64,000 nucleotides of DNA. Source: Notospermus geniculatus (taxonomy: Eukaryota; Nemertea; Pilidiophora; Heteronemertea; Lineidae). The position numbers and the translations under genes were made by a program. The notes under the pieces are model-generated. The model was given only the letters and a program-made list of their open reading frames with translations, was not told where the DNA came from and did not search any database. Location of the stretch: the NCBI GenBank assembly GCA_002633025.1, contig NMRB01000779.1, forward strand, positions 13,207 through 77,206, given 5' to 3'. Below, one piece after another: positions 11,676-22,614 of the stretch. Positions within the stretch are counted from its first letter, which is position 1. Each line of letters begins with the position of its first letter.

Positions 11676-11978
11676 GATGATATTGCGGCAGAACTGCAAG
11701 CAAATACTGAAGCATTGAACAACGTCGTCGAGGCCAACCAACCGCGTGAAGATGAGAAGAAAGAATTACTTGATGCCATCAACAACGTCTCTAATGGGAT
11801 GGATGGTAGAATGGATAGTCTTCAACAAGAGGCACAAGCACAAAATTCATCCCTGACCGAGAAGCTAAATGACTTAGACGGTGTGATTGGAGACAGGATT
11901 GACGCTTTGCAACATTGGATTGGCAGGTTGGGATTTAAGGTTGAAAAGAACACCGTTGTTAGAATATCCAACACATGA
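11676..11978 (+). pseudogene. Frame-shifted C-terminal extension of paralogue A
   Basis: A frame open from about 11676 reads IDDIAAELQANTEALNNVVE and onward to DRIDALQHWIGRLGF, stop at 11976-11978. Composition matches the preceding protein, and the motif RIDALQ corresponds to RIDALR at the C-terminus of paralogue B. It probably belongs to the same protein, separated by an indel that is either genuine or a sequencing error. Confidence 0.6.
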
Positions 11979-12121
11979 GGTGTCAATCTCTTGTCGACTA
12001 GTGTCACTAGTGTGCTGGTTTGAGGGTAGCTACTGATGATAAAGGGGACATCAGATCACCAGTTACGAGCGCCTGTGATGGAATGGGGATATTGGAATAA
12101 TCCCACTTGCATTTCTCCTCA

Positions 12122-12127
12122 AATAAA
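12122..12127 (+). terminator. Polyadenylation signal AATAAA, paralogue A
   Basis: AATAAA about 145 nt past the stop of the extended frame, followed by an A run. Confidence 0.5.
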
Positions 12128-12419
12128 AAAAAACTATATATAGATGTATAGGGGAAGCTCATTTTAGTTCCAGTTGAAAGAACTACGTAGGCACCCTAAC
12201 CCCTGGACATGATAGAAAGTCCTCAGAATCAAAACGTAGTATAGCCATTCTTCGTTGTCCTACACATACATGTACATATTTGTAATGCTTCTTTTTCAGC
12301 TTTTAATACTTCCTACACGCGCTATTTGTTAATCGTTCATTTTACGCCGGTGTAACGGTACAGAGTGTCCCCCTGTAAAAAGTGTACACTTCTATTGTAG
12401 AAGTGTTCACTTCTATTCT

Positions 12420-12545
12420 ATGACGGAATAAGCGGCATGACTATTGAAAACCAATCCCCAGAGATTAGAATGTAACAATAGGATCTTTTGTTCCTGGGAC
12501 AGTTTTTCCTGGGGACATTCTTTCCCTTTACACCTGGCTTGTACA
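12420..12545 (-). repeat. Inverted copy of the repeat at 8093-8205
   Basis: The block containing AACAATAGGATCTTTTGTTC here is the reverse complement of the block with GAACAAAAGATCCTATTGTT near 8150. Part of a dispersed family. Confidence 0.7.
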
Positions 12546-13429
12546 TGTTTGTACCAATCCGATTGGTTCCGATTTAGGCCTACTGATACACTCTAGGTTA
12601 TTGATCATACTTGTACATTTTTCTGGTAAATATGCAGCTTGATGCAAGATAAATTGAGTGAATGTTGCCGTCTATTAATACTGGAGATTATTTACTTAAT
12701 AAATCATGAACTCATGAGATACACCCACATCATCTTTCAGCCGAGACCCCTGTCAACGTGCATCGCACTGGGGGTACATCACGGGCTAATTTGTTTATAC
12801 TAGTGGAAGCAAAAATATACAATGTGTTCACCATTTTTGTATGTTCAGAGTAGTCATCAGTCGTCATTCATTTTCTCCTTGTCGTCTTTAGATGTCGTGT
12901 ATTCAAATTAAATGGACCATTCCTTCAACCCATTTCGACATTGCATCTTTCGTCCAGTAGGCCTATCAGCAATAGGAGCTGTTAGTGAGTTGACCAATAG
13001 GTGTCACTACGGCCCAATTCAATGCATATAGCGGACCCATTCATTCTTGATCGAGCACCAATCACGTGGATTTTCCTGTGTATTGGTCCGCTAGAACTTT
13101 GCTGCCATCTTTTGGCAATAGCCGCGCGGCTGACTGCTCCTATTGCCAGATGGCAGTCACGCGGTGTTGGTATTGCACCAAGCATAAAAGCCATCGAATA
13201 ACGGGTCTAGCTAGATGAACAGTATTTCGAGGAGGTGACCGAACTTAAAATATTTCCGTGACTTGATGAAAAAAAGAAATGAACTGGCCAGGGAGGGGTG
13301 GCCAATTGAGCCCTATTTGAGCTTCTAACGGAATCTTCGGCTCGAAATCATTAGCGTACATGCATCTGAAGACAATGACAATAATCTTTCTCTCCAACTA
13401 AATGTCTTCATAATCAAGGACCTGCTTAT
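12546..13429. other. Non-coding stretch
   Basis: No gene or clear repeat structure is supported here. The open frames at 12982-13201 on both strands overlap each other and lack any family signature. Confidence 0.4.
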
Positions 13430-13990
13430 TTGAGTGATCTTCTTGCTGTCCACCGACCTTCGCGTACCTTGCGCTTCTCGCATCTCGCCGGTACAAGACC
13501 GAGTTTTATGGGGCTCGTGCTTTCCAGGTTGCTGCTCCGCAATGGAATGCCTTGCCCCCGAGTGTCAGGGGTGCGACGTCGGTTGACAGCTTTAAAGCTC
13601 GCCATTAGGCTACTATCAGTACCGGTTCTTCGGCCAGGCGGCGCCACTTTAACGTAATAATCACTGGTACGAGGTATTCAACCTGGGTTTTCCCCTGCCA
13701 TGCTGGCTGCCTCTAGAGGCCCTTTAAGATCGCTCTAAAGACATATCTTTTTAAACTGTGTTTTTTGAATCCCTGATGTTTTATCTTCTATTTCAAATCA
13801 TGTCTTATCCTTTAAATGTCTTATGTATCTATGCTTGTAGGACTGTTGTCAATGTTTTATGCCTTTTCTCAGTTTTAACCGTGCTTTCTATTATATTATT
13901 GTAAAGCGCACAGAGGCCTAATGCTTTTGGCATTGTGCGCTATACTTGTAATTCTCGTAATGCAAACTTTTAATGTCTTGGTGTCAGTTG
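13430..13990 (+). mobile_element. 3' fragment of a non-LTR retrotransposon (LINE)
   Basis: One frame reads FYGARAFQVAAPQWNALPPS, then VDSFKA; after a frame break near 13610, a later segment reads FKIALKTYLF near 13750. The pattern of W-N-x-L-P followed by F-K-x-x-L-K-T-x-L-F is the conserved C-terminus of CR1/L2-like reverse transcriptase proteins. Stops and a frame break make it a dead copy. The downstream 3' tail includes GTAAAGCGCACAGAGGCCTA. Confidence 0.75.
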
Positions 13991-14148
13991 GTTTTTCCTT
14001 ATTCTCTTTCTCTTTGTAAATTGTTTCTATACAGGTAGCATTTACTTATGTATGCAAGGGCACAAACGCCAGCGGCCACAAGAGGCCTTGTTTGTGTCCT
14101 GGCCATCGTTATACTATATTGTAAACAAACTCTTGTAAATGTGTTGGT

Positions 14149-14178
14149 CTAATAATAATAATAATAATAATAATAATA
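14149..14178 (+). repeat. (TAA)n microsatellite
   Basis: About nine TAA units. Confidence 0.95.
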
Positions 14179-14744
14179 TACAAAAATTTACTATTATTAT
14201 TATATTAACTCGTATGGACAAGTCCACCGAATAAAATAAAGACCACTTCTCATATCATTTAAAGTATCACACAACTTTACCCCATAGGCCTATACACTGG
14301 TCAACATGAACAAACAACTAGAAAGTGCCACAGAGAAAATCTCGTTTTGTCTGACCCAAATTTTCAAAAAAACCATGCTTGAACAGGACTCCATTATCCA
14401 ATTTCTCACGTGTGAACTATTTTTGACGCAAGACTTGTTTTTTCATTGCCCTATAGATAAAAACCTACGATAAGTAATGGAACACCTCATTGGTCCATTC
14501 AAGCACGTGACCATGTTTGGAAATGTTTCGATGATTCCCGAATAATTAGAGAATCGACGAATCGGGCGTGAACTGTATGTACGGGGGTATACGAAAATTA
14601 TCTTGGAAAAGTAGAGAGAACACTGACTTGATCAACTGCGCGCATCTTCGTGACATCAGTCATACATGTATTCAGAAGAGGACGATTTCAGTACCGGTGT
14701 ACCATTCTAAATTCTATTTCAACTCGGAAACAGTGTGAGAATCC

Positions 14745-14830
14745 AAAACTCAGTGACTCTCATCCAGATGTGTCCAGTCGCTGACTCCACTCATCAGAAA
14801 TCCACAGCTCAATAACTCCAGAGAGACACG
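14745..14830 (+). other. Putative 5' UTR exon of the second coiled-coil gene
   Basis: Sequence ending GAGAGACACG|GTAAGT at 14830/14831 gives a strong donor about 1.3 kb upstream of the coiled-coil frame at 16110. This mirrors the arrangement at 9825/10447. The left boundary is uncertain. Confidence 0.35.
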
Positions 14831-14882
14831 GTAAGTCAATCTTGTATTCTACGTTTCTCTGGTTCGGAAGAACCTATAAGCA

Positions 14883-15570
14883 GGCCTCACACGGGGCGGT
14901 TTTGAAGGCGGTTTAACACGGTTTAAAACCGTGCTGAACCTCAATAACACCGCCTAGATACCTTGAGGGTGTTCGCCACTGACCGCCACTCGTTTTGGAA
15001 ACGACGAGGTTTTCAATGTTTGAAATTTTCACAGCGCTGCGGTTCTCAAAACCGGGAATCACCTTTCACAATCGTTCAAAACCGCTGAAAAAATGGCTAG
15101 CGTGCTGTTGCCCCACAACGCCTTGTGGCCACCTCACGATATCCCCTAGACCCTTTTGGTTTAGGGTCAAAAGATGTATGTATTGCTCAGAAATGTTGTT
15201 CAGATGTTGGGGAAATGTTGGAAAATTGCCCGGAGAAAAATGTTGCCAGTTTAGGCACGCAGCTTTCAGCAGGCCTAAAGCTGCTTTTCCACGAGGCGTT
15301 TGCGGGCGCGGTATTTCACCCGAACCCGCTCCCGCCACCGAAACCGCGTCCGCAAACGTCTCGTGGAAAAGCAACCCACTGCCGCGTTTTTCCGCCGCGG
15401 TTTCATCACTGCCCGACAAATCCTTTGTTATTTTCTCGGTCCGCTGTCTTTTAACAAAGCATTTTCTTCCCGCTGCGCGAAAACGCGTCAGTGGGTTCGG
15501 GCCTTCACACACGGGGCGGTTTTGAAGGCGGTTTAACACGGTTCAAAACCGCGTTCAAGCGGTTTGGTTT
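14883..15570. mobile_element. Inverted-repeat element within two direct copies of a CACACGGGGCGG repeat
   Basis: CACACGGGGCGGTTTTGAAG occurs at about 14888 and again at about 15508 in direct orientation. Between them, 15281-15373 is an independent palindromic MITE: CTGCTTTTCCACGAGGCGTTTGCGG is matched inverted by CCGCAAACGTCTCGTGGAAAAGCA. It lies in the putative 5' UTR intron of the second coiled-coil gene. Confidence 0.55.
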
Positions 15571-16109
15571 TGTTGACACCAGATGCGATTTTTTGTCAGC
15601 GACTGCGTTTCGACACGTCACTACGTCTGGCCTTATTCTGCGGACACTGCTTATACGTAGTAGACCACTCTGAGGAAATCAGTACTTCTTATCACTCGTT
15701 CCGATGACTCACTGACCTCCTTTACCGGTAGAGATTCGGGTCTCCCTCCTTAGAGATTCGTTGATTCCGCATGTTGCGATTCACCGAATCACTTTCATAT
15801 GAAATGTAATTTTAATACCGCGAAAAAAATAAAATGGCTCATTTTCTCCCATTATCTTGCAGGAAGCTGAGTGGTAGAACCGACCAAACCCGTTTGTACC
15901 ATCACTCCCGGGGCATCGTGCGATCCGCTAAACGACAACTGGAAAAATTGAACATCACATGAAGAACTTTACATCGAGAACGAGCTGATTTACAATTCAG
16001 ACTCTTGATAGGCCTGCTCTCTCTCATTCTTATGATTTGTTGCATTGTGATTGTTTTTGCACTACTGAGACTAATTGGTACTTTTATTCGAATCGCAATA
16101 TATCCAAAA

Positions 16110-18215
16110 ATGAACGGAAATGGACCAGGACGAGGACGTGGCTCACCCAAACAGGCAGATGAAGAAGAAATGTCATCCGTAGGTGGAGATCCCGCCACGA
16201 AGGAAAATGGGTCACCGACGAGAAAGAGGCCTAACCTCAAAACAGAAGCAGAAGCTAGTGAGGGACGACAAATGGTATCTGCAGGTCAGCCATCATCTCC
16301 TTCAGAGAAGAGTATGCATGCGTCTACTGATGGAGGCTCGCCCGATGACCAAGAAGATGACGGACAACCATCACCTCCTCCAGAGTACGGTGGAGATGAA
16401 GGACAACTAGCTTCTCAACAGAATGGTGGATGGAGGGCTACTGATGTAGGCCCGCCTGATCATGCTGATGACCATTGTCTGACAACGGATGGCAGCTTCC
16501 TTGAAATTAACGCTGTACCTGCACTGGGTGGTGCCAGCATCATCAGTTGGCTTCAAAACGAAAACACGGAGCTTAAACATGTTAAAGAGAGAGTAAAGGG
16601 ATTAGAACATGGTGGTACGAAAGATAGAGATGAGATCGAACAACTGCAGGGTCGAGTCAACAACTTGGAGAAAGAGATCAAAGAGAGGACCGAGAAGTTA
16701 GAGCAAGAGCACAAAGAGTGGACCGAGAAGTTAGAGCAAGAGCACAAAGAGAGGACCGAGAAGTTAGAGCAAGAGCACAAAGAGAGGGACGAGAAGTTAG
16801 AGCAAGAGCACAAAGAGAGGACCGAGAAGTTAGAGCAAGAGCACAAAGAAAGGGGCGAGAAGTTAGAGCAGGAGCACAAAGCGAAAGTCGACGAACTGGT
16901 ATTCGGCAATGAGGAAGCCATCAAAGCGTTGAAGATGGAACATGACATCAAAGTTCAAGCGATATGTAATGAAAAGATACGAACTGCCGACAGATCGCTA
17001 CGTATTGGAGTAGAAAGAGAGAAAGCTAGCTACGGGGAGAACTGGGGAAGAAGCTCGCCCGATCTGGATCAACGTTCAGAAACCGCCGATGGATTGACGG
17101 ATGAGGAAATAAGAAATGCAGCACTGCACCAGGAGAACCTCAAAAGACGAGATTTGGCGAAATTTAATCGGAATTTGACAGTTATAACGGAGACGAATGA
17201 ATGTTTGAAACAAACGCTCGATGCCCAAAGGGATGACTTCACTTCAATCACGTCAATGATTCGTAGTGAACATCATCTGAATCAGCTGAACACGGAGCGA
17301 TTAGGTCAACTTGACATTGAGCTACAACAACAGCGCAAGGAACAAATGCTGATGACACACGCAGTGGCTACATCCAAATCCACGTTATCCGATGTTGCGG
17401 AAAAGGTTGACCGTTTGAACGGATTGGTTACCAGCGCGCAGGAGAAGGCCAAGGCAAATCACGATCGTCTCATCAACCAAATTGCCACGATTGAGACCAT
17501 GGGTCACGCAGTGATGAGGGAAACGTTGCACGAGTTGATGAAAGAGTCCGAAGCTGAGCAAAACGAAGAGTGGAAAAGAAAGATCGCGGAGTTGGGTTCG
17601 ATTAATGATATTAAACTGGCGGGGATAAGGCAAGTGGTAAAGGCGTCTCTGCAGAGAAGTCGTGTTGAACTATGCCAGGAGATGTCGAATGCCTTGGAGG
17701 GTTTCAAGGACGGGGTTGAGAGGAAGATTGACGAAGCTTCGATGGTTCGGAAGCACGAAGACGACGCACAGAAGGCTGAAATTGAGCAGAAGATTAAGGC
17801 CACTGGAACGGAAGTGAGAGCTGAGATCAATTCCTTGGGAGAATCGACCAACAAGAATCACGACAAGATGGGTGTGATGGTTGCGAGAATCGAAGGAAGG
17901 ATTGATGCGTTGAATGGCAATTTCCAACAGCTACAGGCACAACAGCTTTCGACGATGCGGAATGTTACCGACGCTATCAGCCCGCAGCAAGAGAAAATCA
18001 ACTATTTGGCAGATGTAACCACCGAACTGATGGAGAAAATAGATAACTTGGATGAAACCGTTGCCAATACCCACCGTGTAGACCCAAAGATGGCGGAAGT
18101 TGATCGAATCCTGAATGAGTTGAAGGAGTTCGTCCAAGAGGCGTTGAAAACAAACAGGAAGGAGACCCAGATAGCTGAGAGGATTGACGCTTTGAGGCGT
18201 TTGGTTAGCACATAA
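16110..18215 (+). CDS. Large coiled-coil protein with hendecad repeats, unrecognised family (paralogue B)
   Basis: A 701-residue frame starting MNGNGPGRGRGSPK. An upstream in-frame ATG at 16032 would add a hydrophobic segment (MICCIVIVFALLRLIG), but paralogue A begins with the G/R-rich stretch, so 16110 is preferred. Residues about 15-150 are acidic, Ser/Pro-rich and disordered. Next comes a coiled coil whose core is six 11-residue repeats KERTEKLEQEH (16680-16877), then GRSSPDL, EEIRNAALHQEN and a C-terminal coil ending RIDALRRLVST. No known domain. It has a single coding exon, unlike other genes here. Truncated copy at 20452-21021. Function unknown; a filamentous or scaffold role is only a guess. 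Confidence 0.8.
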   Translation: MNGNGPGRGRGSPKQADEEEMSSVGGDPATKENGSPTRKRPNLKTEAEASEGRQMVSAGQPSSPSEKSMHASTDGGSPDDQEDDGQPSPPPEYGGDEGQLASQQNGGWRATDVGPPDHADDHCLTTDGSFLEINAVPALGGASIISWLQNENTELKHVKERVKGLEHGGTKDRDEIEQLQGRVNNLEKEIKERTEKLEQEHKEWTEKLEQEHKERTEKLEQEHKERDEKLEQEHKERTEKLEQEHKERGEKLEQEHKAKVDELVFGNEEAIKALKMEHDIKVQAICNEKIRTADRSLRIGVEREKASYGENWGRSSPDLDQRSETADGLTDEEIRNAALHQENLKRRDLAKFNRNLTVITETNECLKQTLDAQRDDFTSITSMIRSEHHLNQLNTERLGQLDIELQQQRKEQMLMTHAVATSKSTLSDVAEKVDRLNGLVTSAQEKAKANHDRLINQIATIETMGHAVMRETLHELMKESEAEQNEEWKRKIAELGSINDIKLAGIRQVVKASLQRSRVELCQEMSNALEGFKDGVERKIDEASMVRKHEDDAQKAEIEQKIKATGTEVRAEINSLGESTNKNHDKMGVMVARIEGRIDALNGNFQQLQAQQLSTMRNVTDAISPQQEKINYLADVTTELMEKIDNLDETVANTHRVDPKMAEVDRILNELKEFVQEALKTNRKETQIAERIDALRRLVST
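16680..16877 (+). repeat. Six 33-bp in-frame tandem repeats encoding hendecads
   Basis: Six units of 11 codons (K-E-R/W-T/D/G-E-K-L-E-Q-E-H). An 11-residue period corresponds to three helical turns rather than the two of a heptad. The units are highly similar at DNA level (GAGAAGTTAGAGCA recurs), suggesting recent expansion. Confidence 0.9.
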
Positions 18216-18283
18216 TGTGCTACATGTACTGAACTTTTTCAAATGAATTACAAAGGATTGGGCGAATTGCAAAGTACATTAGA

Positions 18284-18628
18284 GGAGCCGCTGTGGTGTA
18301 GTGGCTTGGGTCTCGATCAGAAGGTCCCGGGTTCGATCCCCACTCGCCGTGAGACTTTGGCTAAGTCTCTTTACCTCAATTGGCTCACCCCACCCAGGTG
18401 TTAAAGGGGTACCTACATGTAGCTGGCAGAGATGGTATAATATCAAAAATAGATAATATGTGAATGTCTACTCTAGAAATGTGTGTCTTGTGGCAGTCGG
18501 ACTGTAACACTTCCCAGGAAGTGAGCTTGATCTGGATTGCACAGGCCTATAGCTGGGGGTAATAATTGTGAAGTGTCTTGACACTTACATGTAAAAGGCA
18601 CTGTAAGCCCACACATTATTATTATTAG
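18284..18628 (+). mobile_element. tRNA-derived SINE, copy 1
   Basis: The head GGAGCCGCTGTGGTGTAGTG resembles a tRNA 5' end and A box. GGGTTCGATCC is a canonical B box. An unrelated body follows, with a TTATTATTATTA tail. About 10 nt are missing between the A and B boxes compared with the copy at 21090. Confidence 0.85.
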
Positions 18629-19043
18629 GGAAAATGGGTATAATGAGGACGGGCTGCAATTGATATGCATGTTCGTCAGTTTTCTACTGGTGGTAGTGGT
18701 GGTGTGGCCAGTCGGCCTGCTGCTCTGTGATCCGACATGAAAATTACTTGTACCTTTTTATGTTTCTGCAATTAATGTTGGCCTACTGATATCTGTGAAT
18801 AATACTCGTACATGTAGTACTAATTTTGCCATAGGGCCCATCTGTCCAAATGGGATGATAGTCCAATAAGGTTTTTCCTAAATATATCTCTATTTTACTT
18901 TGAATGGTCTCTTTCTGTAGCCAATAATATATACGTGTACCTAGTGCAAATAAAATAAGATTGATTTCATTGGGTCTTGAACTTGGGACTGATTCCTCCA
19001 CTGGATTCATATAATTCATATAATCCAAGTCGTCTCTGGTATC

Positions 19044-19181
19044 TGCAAATTTTCGCACCCACTGGGGTCTCCTTCACGCATTTTCAAGTCAAAATCCGAG
19101 AAGTGAAACATCCCACTCATTTCTGGGATTTTGACTTGAAACTGCCTGAAGAAGACCCCGGCCCAAGGCGAAAATTTGCAA
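19044..19181. mobile_element. Foldback MITE (GCAAATTTTCG family)
   Basis: TGCAAATTTTCGC on the left pairs with GCGAAAATTTGCA on the right, with inner arms TTTCAAGTCAAAATC / GATTTTGACTTGAAA. Related copies: 22069-22204 (same duplicated block), 25569-25702, and one end near 57930. Confidence 0.75.
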
Positions 19182-19542
19182 ATATCGGAGAAGAATTGGA
19201 CGATATTATATTGTTTCACATTGTGTGATTTGTGGTTTTTTTTGCTTTATTTTGTCTACCTTTCACAGAGCAACAGAGGACAAAACACATCCTCACATAG
19301 CAGGGCTTTGGTCTCGCTCCACTTCATCACTCATACACTCCTCTTCATGGATGAAGAGGAGTGTCAACGTAAAAATCCCTGCTGTGGGAGGATGACGAAA
19401 TATGCTTCAACATTATATTCTGAGTACACATGGGTACCTTAATGGCTTCACCAACAATGAACACCCAGGTTAAATGTATTGCTTTAGCCCTGGATAAGCA
19501 ATTTTTTGTACCTATTCTCTATTTTTTGACAATGAATTCAAA

Positions 19543-19732
19543 GGGGGTGTTCATTTTCGTCATTTGAAGAATCTGAGTTGTGATCCTTGAGAAAATGGAG
19601 AAAGCTATGAAGCTGCAAATTGCAGCGATTATTCTGTACAGCACAACAAATAAACCCTGCAATTTGCAAGCTTTTTCCATTTTCTCAAGGAGCACAACTC
19701 AGATTCCTCAAGTGACAAAAATGAACAGCCCC
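19543..19732. mobile_element. 190-bp foldback MITE absent from the duplicate copy
   Basis: GGGGGTGTTCATTTTCGTCA pairs with the right end TGACAAAAATGAACAGCCCC, with a long inner palindrome around CTTGAGAAAATGG / CCATTTTCTCAAG. The duplicated block reads AATTCAAATTTTCACAAG at 22560-22577, which is the empty site. Confidence 0.85.
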
Positions 19733-20451
19733 TTTTCACAAGTACAAGAAATGCCAAATAGGGATATGTCAACAGCGAAAAATGACACATGAGAGACCAG
19801 AAAGTTTTCCAATCAGGGTGTGACGTACATGTAGAATCACTAAAGAAATGACAGATTCAAACCCTTCCGGGGTATACATGTATAAAATATAATACAACAC
19901 AATAGGTATAAGAAGTATTAGCAAATGTATTTGTATAAATGCATAGAATTAGAATACTTATACTTGGCAACTATGCAAAATACATACAAAATATATGGCC
20001 ATCATTTACTATCTACAAACCCTCCATGTTATTTCATATGTTTTCCATTTCAATGTCATTGAATCATCATGATCATATCATTTACAAATATATCTGGATG
20101 TACATTTATATAAATCACTGATCTGCAAGTACACATCATAACATGTCATGAGACATTATAAATCATTATATAAGAACACGGAAAAGACTAAGAGATTAAA
20201 AATGTTAAATAGAGATTAGACCAACAGTGTATTTACTACAAGGTTCACAAATAATTCACACTCAAAAATGCTATTTTCAGTGTCAATACAGACAAACTAG
20301 ACTAGTACCTGATCCTACCAACCTGCACACTGCAGTCGTGACTTGTTTGGTAGGACCAGTATTGGCCGCCATTTTTGGAGGAATTCTGCCAGTGACGTCA
20401 ATAGGAAATTTTATGTAAATTATGTAAATTTATTCAATTCTCAACACTTCT
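19733..20451. other. A/T-rich non-coding stretch
   Basis: No gene supported. Near the right end are CCGCCATTTTT (20368) and TGACGTCA (20394), promoter-like words just before the truncated coiled-coil copy. Whether they drive it is unknown. Confidence 0.35.
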
Positions 20452-21021
20452 CTGCAGAGAAGTCGTGTTGAACTGTGCCAGGAGATGTCGAATGCCTTGG
20501 AGGGTTTCAAGGACGGGGTTGAGAGGAAGATTGACGAAGCCTCGATGGTTCGGAAGCACGATGACGACGCACAGAAGGCCGACATTGAGCAGAAGATTAA
20601 GGCCACTGGAACGGAAGTGAGAGCCGAGATCAATTCCTTGGGAGAATCGTCCAACAAGAATCACGACAAAAAGATGGGTGTGATGGTTGCGAGAATCGAA
20701 GGAAGGTTTGATGCGTTGAATGGCAGTTTCCAACAGCTACAGGCACAACAGCTTTCGACGATGCGGAATGTTACCGACGCTATCAGCCCGCAGCAAGAGA
20801 AAATCAACTATTTGGCAGATGTAACCACCGAACTGATGGAGAAAATAGATAACTTGGATGAAACCGTTGCCAATACCCACCGTGTAGACCCAAAGATGGC
20901 GGAAGTTGATCGAATCCTGAATGAGTTGAAGGAGTTCGTCCAAGAGGCGTTGAAAACAAACAGGAAGGAGACCCAGATAGCTGAGATGATTGACGCTTTG
21001 AGGCGTTTGGTTAGCACATAA
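20452..21021 (+). pseudogene. Truncated copy of paralogue B (C-terminal coil only)
   Basis: The sequence is nearly identical to 17650-18215, beginning at CTCTGCAGAGAAG. A 189-codon stretch carries a few substitutions and one in-frame codon insertion (HDKKMG versus HDKMG), ending RRLVST. There is no start comparable to the parent and no upstream coil. It could be a 3' exon of an unseen gene, a pseudogene, or an allelic fragment. Confidence 0.75.
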
Positions 21022-21089
21022 TGTGCTACATGTACTGAACTTTTTCAAATGAATTACAAAGGATTGGGCGAATTGCAAAGTACATTAGA

Positions 21090-21434
21090 GGAGCCGCTGT
21101 GGTGTAGTGGCTTGGGTCTCTGGCTAGCGGTCAGAAGGTCCCGGGTTCGATCCCCACTCGCCGTGAGACTTTGGCTAAGTCTCTTTACCTCAATTGGCTC
21201 ACCCACCCAGGTGTTAAAGGGGTACCTAGCTGGCAGAGATGGTATAATATCAAAAATAGATAATATGAGAATGTCTACTCGAGAAATGTGTGCCTTGTGG
21301 CAGTCGGACTGTAACACTTCCCAGGAAGTGAGCTTGATCTGGATTGCACAGGCCTATAGCTGGGGGTTATAATTGTGAAGTGCCTTGACACTTACATGTA
21401 AAAGGCACTGTAAGCCCACACATTATTATTATTA
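21090..21434 (+). mobile_element. tRNA-derived SINE, copy 2 (more intact)
   Basis: Same element as 18284-18628 but with the full spacing between A and B boxes (B box GGGTTCGATCC at 21143-21153). Tail TTATTATTATTA. Confidence 0.85.
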
Positions 21435-21467
21435 GGGAAAAATGGGTATAATGAGGATGGGCTGCAA

Positions 21468-21688
21468 TAGGGAACCCCGATCACGCAGACCACGCGAGAA
21501 TATACGCGTGGGTTTGAACTGATAGTACACCGACGCCACCTATTATTCATGACGATTCAAGGTGTGATTGACCGTGCTTGGTGAACCGCATCTCTCGAAC
21601 AATGAGCCTGTATAGGTGTCACCTCTGCTCTATCAGTCTCACGTGACCAATTGGCGCTCCCCATTGCTTGTCTTTAATAGGAAATTAA
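21468..21688. other. Insertion specific to the second duplicate copy
   Basis: About 220 bp between GGGCTGCAAT and ATATGCATGTTCGTC, absent from the first copy at about 18655. Contains ACGCGAGAATATACGCGTGG. No terminal repeats recognised. Confidence 0.55.
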
Positions 21689-22614
21689 TATGCATGTTCG
21701 TCAGTTTTCTTCTGGTGGTAGTGGTGGTGTGGCCAGTCGGCCTGCTGCTCTGTGATCCGACATGAAAATTACTTGTACCTTTTTCTGTTTCTGCAATTAA
21801 TGTTGGCCTACTGATATCTGTGAATAATACTCGTACATGTAGTACTAATTTTGCCATAGGGCCCATCTGTCCAAATGGGATGATAGTCCAATAAGGTTTT
21901 TCCTAAATATATCTCTATTTTACTTTGAATGGTCTCTTTCTGTAGCTAATAATATATACAATGTACATGTACCTAGTGCAAATAAAATAAGATTGATTTC
22001 ATTGGGTCTTGAACTTGGGACTGATTCCTCCACTGGATTCATATAATCCAAGTCGTCTCTGATATCTGCAAATTTTCGCACCCACACTGGGGTCTCCACG
22101 CATTTTCAAGTCAAAATCCGAGAAGTGAAACATCCCACTCATTTCTGGGATTTTGACTTGAAACTGCCTGAAGAAGACCCTGGCGCAAGGCGAAAATTTG
22201 CAAATATCGGAGAAGAATTGGATGATATTATATTGTTTCACATTGTGTGATCATTTTTTTTTTGCTTTATTTTGTCTACCTTTCACAGAGCAACAGAGGA
22301 CAAAACACATCCTCACATAGCAGGGCTTTGGTCTCGCTCCTCTTCATCACTCATACACTCCTCTTCATGGATGAAGAGGAGTGAGGTAAAAATAAAATCC
22401 CTGCTGTGGGAGGATGACGAAATATGCTTCAATATCGATATCCTGAGTACACATGTGTACCTTTTTTAATGGCTTGACCAACAATGAAGACCCATGTTAA
22501 ATGTGTTGTTTAGCCCTGGATAAGCAATTTTTGGTACCTATTCTCTACTTTTTGACAATGAATTCAAATTTTCACAAGTACAAAGAAATGCCAAATAGGG
22601 ATATGTCAAGAGCG

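Larger units (their letters stand above)
20452..22614 (+). repeat. Duplicated block, second copy of 17646-19770
   Basis: Collinear with the first copy through the coiled-coil 3' end, SINE, foldback MITE and flanks. It lacks the 190-bp MITE and carries about 220 bp extra at 21468-21688. It ends at a single N (22615), after which the sequence is unrelated. Confidence 0.9.

Noticed and set aside
13430-13657. Host gene in the two overlapping open frames
   Set aside because: The third frame carries the reverse-transcriptase C-terminal signature, so the region is a decayed LINE.
15066-15539. 157-codon minus-strand frame
   Set aside because: It lies over GC-rich inverted-repeat elements in an intron. 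Overlapping frames on both strands and the palindromic content explain the openness.
16553-16951. Ser/Cys-rich minus-strand frame opposite the hendecad repeat
   Set aside because: Antisense shadow of the 33-bp repeats. The plus-strand frame is much longer and paralogue-supported.
18284-18360. Functional tRNA gene
   Set aside because: Only the A and B boxes are tRNA-like; no closed cloverleaf, and the body and TTA tail define a SINE.
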